DNA of 30,978 bases, from NCBI GenBank assembly GCA_041302745.1, contig JBFYQP010000009.1:1-30978 (forward strand), in the 5' to 3' direction. The stretch is from JAPLGD01 sp041302745. GTDB lineage: Bacteria; Bipolaricaulota; Bipolaricaulia; UBA7950; UBA9294. The position numbers and the translations under genes are program-made. The notes under the pieces were generated by a model, which did not search any database, was not told the DNA's origin, and saw only the letters and a list, made by a program, of their open reading frames with translations. Shown in pieces: positions 8,601-16,295 of the stretch; the first letter of the stretch is position 1, and every line of letters starts with the position of its first letter.

Positions 8601-9150
8601 ACACCTCGACGGGGAATCCGCGCGACGAGTTCACGGACACGACCAGGACTTCTTGAGCGTTGCCGCGGTTCACCAACGCGAACTCGTACGTCTTCTCCTG
8701 TCCCGGCGCGGTTCCTTCTCCCTCGGAGGGGGAGACGATCTCAATCTGGTTGCGGACGCCGATCTCGACGCTCGCCGACGCGGAGGCCGTCGCCGCAGGA
8801 TCGGTCGTGGACTCCGCTTTGACTCCGATCGTGTACGGGCCGGCGAGGACCCCCGCCGGAATGGTGATCGTCACGAACAGCGTCTCTTCGTCCCCGGGCC
8901 CGAGCGTGAGCGATGGAGGAACTCCGAGGGCCGTCCAGTCGTCCGGGACCTCGACGGACACATCGTATGTCTCCGAGACGGCTCCCGTGTTCGTGATCGA
9001 AAAGACGTGCGTGACGAACTCTCCCGGGCGCGCTTCCTTGTCGGCCGAGAGAAGGACCAGGTCAACACCGGCCAGGGCTTCGAACGAAACCAAGATCGCA
9101 ACCGCGGCGGCGGCCGCAAGCGCTCGTCCAAGCCCTCGGTACGCACCCAT
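5623..9150 (-). CDS. Large exported protein: Ig-like domains, probable outer-membrane beta-barrel, SdrD-B-like and three PKD domains
   Basis: 1175 residues; I recognise the domains but not the whole protein. Residues 1-28 are a Sec signal peptide. Residues 29-235 hold two NEW3/CARDB-like Ig folds (PGEFVTHVFSITNTG; PGQEKTYEFALVNRGN). Residues about 245-690 alternate amphipathic strands with turns, with few Cys or Lys, like an outer-membrane barrel. Residues about 684-880 contain two SdrD-B-like units that open with calcium-type loops (DRNGNGAYDADD; DADQNGVRQ). Residues 884-968, 984-1068 and 1090-1175 are three PKD domains with the WDFD core motif. Linkers are rich in Ser, Pro and Thr. A barrel with extracellular modules suggests a surface anchor, adhesin or usher-like protein. 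There is no clear ribosome site; ATG 9150 is chosen because it opens the signal peptide. An inverted repeat lies 11 bases upstream. Confidence 0.8.
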   Translation of the reverse strand: MGAYRGLGRALAAAAAVAILVSFEALAGVDLVLLSADKEARPGEFVTHVFSITNTGAVSETYDVSVEVPDDWTALGVPPSLTLGPGDEETLFVTITIPAGVLAGPYTIGVKAESTTDPAATASASASVEIGVRNQIEIVSPSEGEGTAPGQEKTYEFALVNRGNAQEVLVVSVNSSRGFPVEVSPTSIALAPQEHRTFAVRISVPQSTSAGRDVLTVTVTSALHADVTAEAVLFTSIRPPTPSVVGGSLVELLAGRLRIGVDRSETDGTWDSRLSFAASGRVLGGYLSASLSAESPFGSNPLDVVSYVVLYRLDPTSFALGYVSRMLTDFVDVTCEGGYAAVDTAFADLALVGGIDGDEARFGGYVTLGPEAANLGIAYSDARSPATQESIWSATAFAEPLTDWTLRMEGAVGTDNGLLGHAFFANTSIDTTAYFLAASAFCVDTYFPGLRSDSAGVEIAQRLRLTALSIGISLAHVKDNVVGDPAVDTLVEDSLGFNLFARPIAGGPELRTTLEFERIRGADPAVRDDVSLLVAYSLSQSAGVFPYAFDGRIADQVDRLAGSHVRTLTHTQGVGLSVDGFYAFLRLQQETYVDVVTGATLSATSNAAVVLRPEGTLHEASITFRNELDDYDVDASVLLRVSDDVDLALSSTMAWDRDGVTSPAFGWGISARVSFGVLAPFLVTKGRIEGRLFIDRNGNGAYDADDPPVEGAVLAAGGRQASTDADGAFRFPPLAPGAYDVAVTELPADAAAPDPIAVALLAGQRVNLAVPLSPVVILRGAVYEDADQNGVRQSAEGGLGGIRLILTGSDGVSLSSASSARGDFAFYDLVPGTYVLSVDSRSLPARFAFTTADTLQIDVTALGAPPVAIGGHIRPREVLITYQPPTADFGYLPAAPTAGDAVTFDASDSFDFDGTIVDYGWDFDADGARDAGGVSVVHSFDVPGRASVTLTVTDDAGNVDKKTVVVEVLTPSGAASPVAGSFKPPIADFEVSPAAPAPGAAVAFDGSASIDFDGRIVSYAWDFDGDEKSDASGPSALRVFPDAGSYPVSLTVTDDGGNRDTVTRVLEVASPTPSAPVTPTSSVAPASSQPPIADVQYMPLSPKAGETVMFSGEPSIDLDGTITGYAWDFDGNGTTDATDPIAVFVFPAAGTFEVRLTVTDDGGNTDSLVIEIDVQ
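5626..6501 (-). repeat. Three tandem PKD-domain units
   Basis: Three units of about 255 bases (6247-6501, 5947-6201, 5626-5883) encode PKD domains. They stay recognisably similar at the DNA level around the WDFD core (near 6385-6430, 6083-6130 and 5763-5812). Spacers encode Ser/Pro/Thr-rich linkers. They look like an old in-gene duplication. Confidence 0.8.
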
Positions 9151-9160
9151 GTCGAGAAGA

Positions 9161-9189
9161 CCGTAGCCGACTGGGGTTTGCCGCTACGG
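9161..9189. promoter_or_regulatory. Inverted repeat in the leader of the PKD-protein gene
   Basis: CCGTAGC (9161-9167) and GCTACGG (9183-9189) form a perfect 7-base inverted repeat with a 15-base spacer. It begins 11 bases upstream of the minus-strand ATG at 9150, where a ribosome site would be expected and none is seen. It could be an operator or an RNA hairpin that affects initiation. The surrounding divergent gap (9151-9364) must hold promoters for both flanking genes, but I find no convincing -35/-10 pair. Confidence 0.35.
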
Positions 9190-9364
9190 GACCGGCAGTG
9201 AACACGCCCGGGACATTGGTCTTCGGTCGCGGTGACCGTCGTTCGCCGCTTCGCGTAGGGGACTGGCGAATGTCCCGTCTGCACGGCCCACGCGGGAGTC
9301 CGAGCCTTCCCGGCTCTCAGTACCGTGGAACGGTCTGCTCGAAGAGTCTTCGAGGAGTAAAGCG

Positions 9365-9769
9365 ATGAGCGAAGCAAGACTGCTGCGGGAAATCGTGATC
9401 GAGGATGAGGATCGGGTCGGCGTGATTGCTGACGTAAGCCGCGTCCTCTGTGACATGGGAATCGACCTCGCGGCCATTCACGTCCGCGTCGAGGGGGATC
9501 GCGCATCGATCCACCTCGTCACGAGCTCGCAGACGTACGCCCGGGACGCGCTCCGCGACGCGGGGTTCTCCGTCCAGGAGCGCGACGTCGTCACCGTCGA
9601 GATGCCGCACCATCCCGGCTTCCTGTGCCGGATTGCGGAGGCGATGGCGCGGCGCGACATCACGCTCCACGACCTCTACGCGACGGCTTCCAGCACCGGG
9701 ACCGGGGCGCTCGTCGTCTTCACGTGCTCGAACAACCTCCACGCGCTCCAACTCCTGCGCGGCAAGTGA
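9365..9769 (+). CDS. Tandem ACT-domain protein
   Basis: 134 residues made of two ACT domains (about 7-65 and 75-130), small folds that usually bind amino acids and act as regulators. The first opens with REIVIEDEDRVGVIADVSRVL, the second with TVEMPHHPGFLCRIAEAMAR; both show the ACT pattern of a beta strand, a Gly-containing turn and a helix. No catalytic or DNA-binding domain is attached, so it is probably a stand-alone sensor. The ligand cannot be read from sequence. ATG 9365 has a good GAGGAG site (9352-9357) seven bases upstream. The gene stands alone between two divergent or convergent neighbours, so the target is not given by context. Confidence 0.85.
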   Translation: MSEARLLREIVIEDEDRVGVIADVSRVLCDMGIDLAAIHVRVEGDRASIHLVTSSQTYARDALRDAGFSVQERDVVTVEMPHHPGFLCRIAEAMARRDITLHDLYATASSTGTGALVVFTCSNNLHALQLLRGK

Positions 9770-9781
9770 GGAGCGAGCCTC

Positions 9782-9815
9782 GAGGAGGCGCGTCTCGCGT
9801 CGAAACGCCCTCCTC
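9782..9815. terminator. Hairpin between the converging ACT and macroglobulin genes
   Basis: GAGGAGG (9782-9788) pairs with CCTCCTC (9809-9815), and after a one-base bulge GCG (9790-9792) pairs with CGC (9806-9808). The far arm reaches the macroglobulin stop codon. It sits in the 45-base gap between converging genes, so it may end both transcripts. No U-tract follows on either strand. Confidence 0.45.
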
Positions 9816-12800
9816 TACTCGGAGGGGAGCACCGTGAACGCCCTCCCTGCGGATCGTCCGAACACCTCGGGGAAGTAGAACTCGTGGGCGCTCGCCGGCA
9901 GGACCTTGTACTCGCCGGGTTGCACCGCCCGCACTTGGTAGACGTAGCTGTACGTCCCCGCAGGGAGGTAGTCGGCGAAGAGGGCCACCTTCTCGTCGCG
10001 GATCTCGCTCCTCGAGTACCAGCGCCACCACCACCAGAAGTACCACGGCGAACGGCCGCTCTCCCGCGAGAGTGAAGGATCGAGGCTCTCCACGCTCTCG
10101 GTCGCGAGCGTCGCGTTGACGGCCTCGCAGCCCGCGGGGATCGGGTCTTCCAGGACCACGTAGTAGAGGTCGTGGGGAGCGATGATCGTCAGACGAACGT
10201 CGAACGTCTCCCCGACGGCGGCCTCGACGAGTTCGGGGCACGTCGCGTCGGCGCTGCAGCCGGTGGCCACGTACCGCCGGTCGACGAGGATGCCTCGATC
10301 GAGCGGCCCGACCTGATCGGCGGGCAGTTGGACGTAGAGGTGAGCCGTGTAGTAGAGCTTTCCCTCACCTTCGCCGCGGAAGAAGGTCAGCGGGTGGAGA
10401 TCGCCCGGTCCGAGCTCCGTGCCGGGAATCGACTCTCGAACCGATGTTTCGACGTCGGACGGCGTCACGGCTCCCTCGAGGCGGACCTCGTGGTCCCAGA
10501 GGACTCCGTAATCGTAGTCGGCGGAGAGCTCCCGACTCACGACCATCCAGTCCGTGAGCGCGATGAGGGCCCACGCGTTCTCCTGGGTTGTCTCCCAGAT
10601 CCCGTCCCTGCGGGCGACCATGAGCCAGCGCACGATGTTGGGGACGAGCGGGTTCGCCGCGTCGAGTTGGGCGAACGCATCAAGGATGACGGCGGTGGAT
10701 CGAGTGTCGGTGTTCATCGCCCACCCGTCGTAGTTGGGTTCCTCCCAATGGGCGCCGGTGGCGGAGAGGATCGCATCGTTCGTCAGATCGGACAGAAGGG
10801 TGCGGACTCCACCGCTTCCGGGTTCCACGGCTTCGAGCGTCATGGCGAGGTACGCCTTCGCGTAGTGCGACAGCTTGGCTCGTCCGGCGAGCAGGTCGTC
10901 GGCGTACGCCTTCACGCTCTCCAAACGGCTGCCGAGGGAGAGGACGTAGAGGACCCACGCCTGGCGATTGGCCTCCCATCCGGCGTCCAGCTCCTTCGCA
11001 GGGACGAGGGTGTCCTTCAGGAAGCCGAGGGCGCGGTCGATAACGTCGCGACGCGCCGCAACGTCGGCTTCGCCAAGGCGGAGGAGCGCGTACGCCGCGT
11101 AGGCGGTGAGATGCGGATTCGACGTCTCGCCGTCCCACCAGCCCCAACCGCCGTCCCTGTTCTGGCGCGTGTACAGCTTCTCGAGGCCTTCGAGGACCAG
11201 GCTGTCGAGCTTCGCGGCCAGCTCGGGGTCGTTGAGGTGGAGGAGCCGCAACGCGCGGAACGTGAGCACGTTCGGCAAGAATCGGCTCACCACCTGCTCG
11301 GTGCACTCGTACTCGAAGTGCTCGAGGTACGAGAGCCCATCTCGCATGGACGCGGCGAGGGAGACGTCGAGGCGAAGGTCGAGGCGGCTGCGGGATGCGT
11401 CGAACTCCGGCGGGAGAGCGATGGTCTCCGTCCGCCCCCCTGCCTCCGCGAGCACACCGGCGGTCCCCACGATCTCCGGGGCCGTGTAGCGGTAGACGGG
11501 TACGGTTCCCTCAGGACCGGTCGTGAGGCGAGGCCGAGCGGCGTCGGACAGCTCGCCGGAGACGGCGCTCCAAGCCAAGTCGACGTACGCGACGTCCTCC
11601 ACCGTCACCCACCACGTGAGGGTGGCTTCTCCGCGGGCCGGAACGTCGACGGTGCGGACCGCCGGGTCCTCGAGCGTCAGGCCGGTCGAGCCCATCGTGA
11701 CCTCGACGGTCAGGACGCCGGGCGTCTGGTTCGTGACGGAAGCCGCGAGCCGAACCCGGTCGCCGACGACGAAGAACCGGGGAACGGTCGGCCGCACGAG
11801 GAGCGGCTTCGTGACAAGGACGTCGATCGTCGCCTCCCCGACCTCGGTCTCCGTCGTGACCCCCACGGCGCGGACGACCCACGTGGTGAGGTTGTCGGGA
11901 AGCTTGACCTGGACGGCTGCCCGTCCGTCGGCGTCGGTCGTGACGGTCGGAGACCAGAAGGCGGTGTCGGCGAAGTCCTCGCGCAGAGCGACTCCGCTTG
12001 GGAGTTGCTCGGATGCGCCGCGCGCCTCCTCCAGGTCCGAGCCGCCGGCCTCCGCCATGGGCGCCGCCATCGGCATCGCCGAACCGACGCTGAAGCGCTT
12101 GCCGGCCCCCTCCGCGGCCACGGGGCCGACGTCCTCGGTCTGTTCGAGGACGAGGCGACCGAGCGAGATCGTCAGTCCCCCTGCCGTGCGAACCCCGAGG
12201 CCGCGCTCCCCGAAGAACTCGCTCGCGATCCGATTCGCAGACCGCGGCTGGAGCGTCAGAACGGCCTTGTCGACGACGTCGAGGGAGAGGCTGCCCCGTA
12301 CGGGCTGTCCGTCGGCGTCGGTGACCCGAAGGGCCACGCCGAGGACATCGCCGGGCTGCGGAGCGGCGCTCGACGGGTCGAGTGCGATCGACAGAAGCTT
12401 CGGCGCCGGGTTGACGGACACGGCCACGTAGCCCACCTTCCACCCCGCGGTGGGGGGTGCTCCCGCAGCGATGGCCGCGGCTCGGCCCTGGAAGAGGACG
12501 ACTCCGATGTACACGTTCGGCACGGCGTCCTCGGTGATCGGGATCTCGAGGACGGCGCTGTTCGACGGCAGCTCGATGACTTGCTGAGTCAGAATGCCGC
12601 CGCGCTCGACCGTCACCCACGCCCATTGAGCTCCGGGGTACGGGCTCGGAACGAGGATCTTCGCGGTGTCGCCGACCGAGTACGTCGTCTTGTCGCTGAT
12701 GAGCGCGATGCGATCGTCGTTCTCGCGCCTCCACGACACGCTCTCGGGGCCGCTTGCCCAGACGAAGAGCCCGGCGCGAATCCGTCGCTCGCGGTCGTCA

Positions 12801-15800
12801 AGCCCCTGGACGGCGACCTTGTAGGTTCCGCCCTGCTCGGGAACGAAGGCGACGCGGCCTTCGCCGGCCTCGTCCGTCGTCAGCGCGCCGCGGGCGACCT
12901 CGATGTCCGACGACGCCCACGTCCACCGGCCGCCTCCGGTCTTGTTGGACTCGAAGACGCTCGACCACTCGCGTCGGTAGACGGTGTAGGAGAGGGACTG
13001 GGTTGGGAGGCGAGCGCCCGTCCAGTCGACGGTGACGACGTCGACGGGCATCTCCTCGCCGGCGCGGGCGATCGTCTTGGCCGCGGCGAGGCCGACGTAG
13101 TACGAACCCTGGTGGACGACGACGCGAGTGCGGCCGGAGATGGCCTGGCCGTCACGGCCGTGAGCTGTCGCCTCGAGGGTCAGCGTCCGGCTGTCCGTGA
13201 CGGGAGGATCTTCCGGGGCGTTCAATCGGGAGGCGATGTCGGGTGGGAGTTCGATGGCCAGAGCGCCCGAGGCGTCCGTCCGCCCTGCGCCCTCGAGGAT
13301 CGGCACGACCGGGGACGGCGCCCTCCACCAGCAACCGAAACAGCTCCAAGGATCGTCCACGTCGGCGAACGTGTAGCGCTCAAGCTGAGGCGGGGAGAAC
13401 GCGTACGGGGTCGACATGACTCGCCACTCGACGGGAACGTCGGCGACCGGCGCGCCGAAGAAGTAGGTCGCGCGAGCGGTGCCGGCGATTGGGTTGCCGT
13501 GCGCGGTTTCGGCGGGATCGACCTCGAGGGTGACCTCGAACTCCGGAGCCCGGTACGCGGCGACTTCGAACGTGGCGTACGCGGACTCCTCCTTCCAGTC
13601 GACGCGCACGGAGTACGTCCCAAGCGGTGCGTCCTTCGGGAGCACCAGCTGGTCCGACACGACGCCGAACGCGTCGATGGCGAGGTCCTTCTCGTACACG
13701 GCGTCCCACGACGGGCTCTGGATTGTCACGCTCGCCTTTCCCGGCCTCGGGACGGCGTAGTGGACGTCGCTCTCGCCGCGCAACACGGCGCGGAAGAACA
13801 CGGTCTGGTCTGCACGGTAGATCGGGCGATCGGTGTCGATGTACGTGCGCGTCTTCGGCGACGACTCGGAGGAGAAGTCGAAGTCCCACGGCGAGACGCC
13901 GTCGCTCCACTCGGAGCTCGAGAGGACGAACGGGCTGCGCCCCATCACCGTCAGGCCGCGCCAGTCGTACGTGTTCGCGGCGGGGAACCGAGCCAGGCCC
14001 CGGCTGTCCGTGACGTCGACATCGACCGGCTCGCCGTCGCCGTCGAGAGCCCACAGGATCAGGCCGCCCACCGGGGCGCCGGTCTCGAGATCGGTGGCAA
14101 ACACGAGGGTCTCCTCGGCCGACGTCTTCAGGGTCAGGTGTGTGGGGCTTGCGATGAGGATCCGTCGATGCTGCCAGCGGTCCCACTCGACGCCGCCCGC
14201 GTGGACGTCGACCACGTAGACTCCCGGCTCGAGCGCGCCTCCGCCCTTGACGAGGTCTACGGGGGCGTAGGCAACCTCGTTCAGCGCGGAGGTGGCGGAC
14301 ACCGTCCAGGATCGTAGCTTTCCTTCGGCCGGAGGAGTGAAGTTGTACCAATCGGACATCGCCCGGAAGTAGGCGGCGGTGTCGATGCGGGTCAGCGTCA
14401 GGCGGAGCTCGTCGGTGTTGCGATGCCCGACGTAGAGACGCGCCGGTTCGTACGTGCTGTACGTCGCAACGTGGTCCGGGACCTGGAACCATGCGGCGGG
14501 CTCGAGGGCCGCCGTCTTGAACTTGACGGTGAGGCGCTCAGCCGTCTTGTTTCCGTAGGGGTCGGAAATGCCGGGGCTGACGCGGACCGTGTACGTTCGG
14601 CTTGGCGCCGCGCCGAAGTCGAGGACGTACGTGTTGTCCCAGGACCGGTAGTACCAAGAGACGTCGGCGGGGGCCGGCGCAGGCTCGACGGCGACGTGAT
14701 CCATGACCGTGTCGGGATCGATCGGCGTGTTGAATTCGATCTGGAACGACGCATACGGGTAGACGCCGTCGTCGCCGTCCTCGGGAGACGTGCCGACGAC
14801 GCGGGGCAGCGGGACGGTTCGGAACCGCCACGTAGTGAACGCCTCGGTGCCGAGCCCGCCTTCGGATCCGGTGACGCCGGGCTCGAGCGTGGCGAGGTAC
14901 TCGGTGTCGTACTCGAGCGGCGTCTTCGGGGTGAACAGGACGTCATTCCCTTCGGTCGACGTCGCGCCTTCGACCTTGGGAGCGAGGGCAATCCCGAGGA
15001 GCCCGACCTTGCGAAGAGAGAAGCGATCGGCGGCCGCCGCGCTGTCGACCGCCATGTTGAAGGCGATGCGAACCATGGCGTTGATGGAGACGAGGGTTTC
15101 GCCGGAGTCCGGGGCCGTCCACGCGACCTCGGGGCGCTCCGTCGTGAACGTCCAGGATGCGTCGGCGGCGAGAAGGCCTCCCGTCATGTCGGTCAGGCCG
15201 GCGGGCACGGTTGCCGTGTACGGAGTGCCGCCGCGCAGAGGCCGCTCCGGAGTGAAGACGTAGATGGACGTGTTAAGCCATTCCCCGGTGCCCTTGACCT
15301 CCGGGGCAAGGCGGAGGGGCTTCGGCAGCTCCGCGCTGCGCGGATCCGACAGCGCGGTCAGGGCAACCACAGGACGATTGAACGTCAGAACGACCGTGCT
15401 GGTGGTCGCGATCTCGGTGGACCCGTCGGCGGGAGCGGACTGCGTCACCTTGAGGTAGCCGACGGTGCGAACGCGGAACGTTGCGGGCTCCGCGAACGGG
15501 ATCCCCGTGAGATCTCGTGCCGTCGTCGCGACGGTCAGCGTGTACTCGGCGTCGCGCGACCACGCTGTGGGGGGGAGGACCCGCAGCGTGCGCCCGTCGA
15601 CCCACTCGAACCGCAGCGGCACCTCGGGGGAGAGTCGAACGGCGTGTTCGACGGAGTCGCGGTTCATCTCGGTCGCGAAGTAGAGGACAACGGCAGCGTC
15701 GACGCGAAGCTCCTCTCCTCGTTCGGGCACGATGCGTACGACCGTCGGAGCAACAAGCCCGACGGTCGCCACGGAGGCCGTACTCTGTGCGGCTCCGGGA

Positions 15801-15874
15801 AGCCCAATCGTCAACAGAAGCACGACGGCCGCGAGAAAGACGAAGCAGACGGTCTGCCGGTTCTTTGTGATCAT
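9815..15874 (-). CDS. Bacterial alpha-2-macroglobulin family protein with intact thioester
   Basis: 2019 residues. Bacterial macroglobulins trap proteases in the envelope by bait cleavage followed by covalent capture through a thioester. Residues 1-30 are a Sec signal peptide without a lipobox, unlike lipoprotein E. coli YfhM (about 1650 residues). Residues about 45-460 hold roughly four Big_5/SbsA-type Ig domains, which explain the extra length. An MG2 domain follows (TDRPIYRADQTVFFRAVLR), later the A2M domain (WSPTVTTDADGRAAVQVKLP). The thioester CTEQ is at 11294-11305 (Cys1524, Gln1527), followed by the alpha-helical thioester domain (GGWGWWDGETSNPHLTAYAAY). Near residue 1945 is a Trp/Tyr cluster, WYFWWWWRWYSR. 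ATG 15874 is preferred: it opens the signal peptide and follows AGGGGG. No pbpC partner gene is adjacent. Confidence 0.93.
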   Translation of the reverse strand: MITKNRQTVCFVFLAAVVLLLTIGLPGAAQSTASVATVGLVAPTVVRIVPERGEELRVDAAVVLYFATEMNRDSVEHAVRLSPEVPLRFEWVDGRTLRVLPPTAWSRDAEYTLTVATTARDLTGIPFAEPATFRVRTVGYLKVTQSAPADGSTEIATTSTVVLTFNRPVVALTALSDPRSAELPKPLRLAPEVKGTGEWLNTSIYVFTPERPLRGGTPYTATVPAGLTDMTGGLLAADASWTFTTERPEVAWTAPDSGETLVSINAMVRIAFNMAVDSAAAADRFSLRKVGLLGIALAPKVEGATSTEGNDVLFTPKTPLEYDTEYLATLEPGVTGSEGGLGTEAFTTWRFRTVPLPRVVGTSPEDGDDGVYPYASFQIEFNTPIDPDTVMDHVAVEPAPAPADVSWYYRSWDNTYVLDFGAAPSRTYTVRVSPGISDPYGNKTAERLTVKFKTAALEPAAWFQVPDHVATYSTYEPARLYVGHRNTDELRLTLTRIDTAAYFRAMSDWYNFTPPAEGKLRSWTVSATSALNEVAYAPVDLVKGGGALEPGVYVVDVHAGGVEWDRWQHRRILIASPTHLTLKTSAEETLVFATDLETGAPVGGLILWALDGDGEPVDVDVTDSRGLARFPAANTYDWRGLTVMGRSPFVLSSSEWSDGVSPWDFDFSSESSPKTRTYIDTDRPIYRADQTVFFRAVLRGESDVHYAVPRPGKASVTIQSPSWDAVYEKDLAIDAFGVVSDQLVLPKDAPLGTYSVRVDWKEESAYATFEVAAYRAPEFEVTLEVDPAETAHGNPIAGTARATYFFGAPVADVPVEWRVMSTPYAFSPPQLERYTFADVDDPWSCFGCWWRAPSPVVPILEGAGRTDASGALAIELPPDIASRLNAPEDPPVTDSRTLTLEATAHGRDGQAISGRTRVVVHQGSYYVGLAAAKTIARAGEEMPVDVVTVDWTGARLPTQSLSYTVYRREWSSVFESNKTGGGRWTWASSDIEVARGALTTDEAGEGRVAFVPEQGGTYKVAVQGLDDRERRIRAGLFVWASGPESVSWRRENDDRIALISDKTTYSVGDTAKILVPSPYPGAQWAWVTVERGGILTQQVIELPSNSAVLEIPITEDAVPNVYIGVVLFQGRAAAIAAGAPPTAGWKVGYVAVSVNPAPKLLSIALDPSSAAPQPGDVLGVALRVTDADGQPVRGSLSLDVVDKAVLTLQPRSANRIASEFFGERGLGVRTAGGLTISLGRLVLEQTEDVGPVAAEGAGKRFSVGSAMPMAAPMAEAGGSDLEEARGASEQLPSGVALREDFADTAFWSPTVTTDADGRAAVQVKLPDNLTTWVVRAVGVTTETEVGEATIDVLVTKPLLVRPTVPRFFVVGDRVRLAASVTNQTPGVLTVEVTMGSTGLTLEDPAVRTVDVPARGEATLTWWVTVEDVAYVDLAWSAVSGELSDAARPRLTTGPEGTVPVYRYTAPEIVGTAGVLAEAGGRTETIALPPEFDASRSRLDLRLDVSLAASMRDGLSYLEHFEYECTEQVVSRFLPNVLTFRALRLLHLNDPELAAKLDSLVLEGLEKLYTRQNRDGGWGWWDGETSNPHLTAYAAYALLRLGEADVAARRDVIDRALGFLKDTLVPAKELDAGWEANRQAWVLYVLSLGSRLESVKAYADDLLAGRAKLSHYAKAYLAMTLEAVEPGSGGVRTLLSDLTNDAILSATGAHWEEPNYDGWAMNTDTRSTAVILDAFAQLDAANPLVPNIVRWLMVARRDGIWETTQENAWALIALTDWMVVSRELSADYDYGVLWDHEVRLEGAVTPSDVETSVRESIPGTELGPGDLHPLTFFRGEGEGKLYYTAHLYVQLPADQVGPLDRGILVDRRYVATGCSADATCPELVEAAVGETFDVRLTIIAPHDLYYVVLEDPIPAGCEAVNATLATESVESLDPSLSRESGRSPWYFWWWWRWYSRSEIRDEKVALFADYLPAGTYSYVYQVRAVQPGEYKVLPASAHEFYFPEVFGRSAGRAFTVLPSE

Positions 15875-15922
15875 GTTCGCCCCCTGGTTGCGCCTGGGTC
15901 GTTCGGCGCGATGTCCCCGAAG

Positions 15923-15928
15923 ACTGTA
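15923..15928 (-). promoter_or_regulatory. Possible -10 element of the macroglobulin gene
   Basis: Read on the minus strand, 15928-15923 is TACAGT, four of six matches to TATAAT, 48 bases before the ATG at 15874. I see no good -35 hexamer at 16-18 bases, so this is weak. Confidence 0.25.
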
Positions 15929-16118
15929 CCGGAGCGTCGCGCGTACGAGAAATGAACACACGGGTCCCGGCAGTCGTTTCACCTCGTCCCCTGCAGCGTC
16001 CTGGATCGGGGTGGAGAGGGCGGAGGGGACCGCTCTCCGCGCGAGGCAGATGGCGGAGACGGTGCGGGAACCGCGGCGGAGGATCCTTCGCAGTGCCCAA
16101 CGTCCATTCCTTTCGTGC

Positions 16119-16132
16119 GTTCGCTTGCGAAC
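16119..16132. promoter_or_regulatory. 14-base palindrome in the divergent gap
   Basis: GTTCGC TT GCGAAC is a perfect 6-base inverted repeat with a two-base spacer. It lies between two divergent genes, so it could be an operator for a dimeric repressor. Chance occurrence in GC-rich DNA is possible. Confidence 0.25.
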
Positions 16133-16202
16133 TCTCCGGGACTCGTGCCCGTTCCACCGAATCCTCAATCGGGCTTCACATACTCCTCACATTTCGCGCC
16201 TA

Positions 16203-16291
16203 GGTTGGAGACGTTTGAACTGCGAGTAAGACATCTCGCACCCCCGATACCAGCCCTCCGGGAGAGGGACGCAAGTCCCTCTCCCCTGGCC
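16203..16291 (+). ncRNA. Candidate structured RNA or leader ending in a terminator-like hairpin
   Basis: On the plus strand GGTTGG (16203-16208) can pair with CCAGCC (16250-16255, one G-U). Inside it TGCGAG (16221-16226) pairs with CTCGCA (16235-16240) around an 8-base loop. Then comes a perfect 11-bp stem, 16260-16270 with 16275-16285, closed by a GCAA tetraloop and followed a few bases later by TTTT (about 16292-16295). A competing CCCTC/GAGGG stem (16254-16258 with 16264-16268) would open the terminator, as in attenuators. It lies about 90 bases before the RNA methyltransferase gene. No known RNA family is recognised; it could simply be an insulating terminator. Confidence 0.4.
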
Positions 16292-16295
16292 TTTT
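16260..16295 (+). terminator. Terminator-like hairpin upstream of the RNA methyltransferase gene
   Basis: An 11-bp perfect stem (16260-16270 with 16275-16285), GCAA loop, then CCTGGCC and a short T-run. The stem and loop are the strongest in the window. The T-run follows only on the plus strand, yet no plus-strand gene lies upstream until the ACT gene 6 kb away. Confidence 0.5.

Noticed and set aside
6859..9201. A 780-codon open frame antisense to the barrel/PKD gene
   Set aside because: Composition is that of a shadow frame, with no signal peptide or domain; the opposite strand shows clear Ig and PKD modules.
10022..10040. A CACCAC-type run that could be a simple repeat or frameshift hotspot
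   Set aside because: It encodes the Trp cluster in frame, and the frame on both sides is conserved macroglobulin sequence, so no frameshift is needed.
10172..14317. A 1381-codon open frame antisense to the macroglobulin gene
   Set aside because: It has shadow composition (Arg, Gly, Asp, Val) and no ribosome site or motif; the minus strand encodes a recognisable protein with an intact thioester.
15875..16168. A 98-codon N-terminal extension of the macroglobulin
   Set aside because: It would bury the signal peptide and is Arg-rich, like translated intergenic DNA. ATG 15874 has an AGGGGG site and opens the signal peptide.
16203..16255. A possible tRNA or tRNA-like fold
   Set aside because: A 6-bp outer stem and one inner hairpin exist, but there is no T-arm consensus, no D-arm and no 7-bp acceptor.
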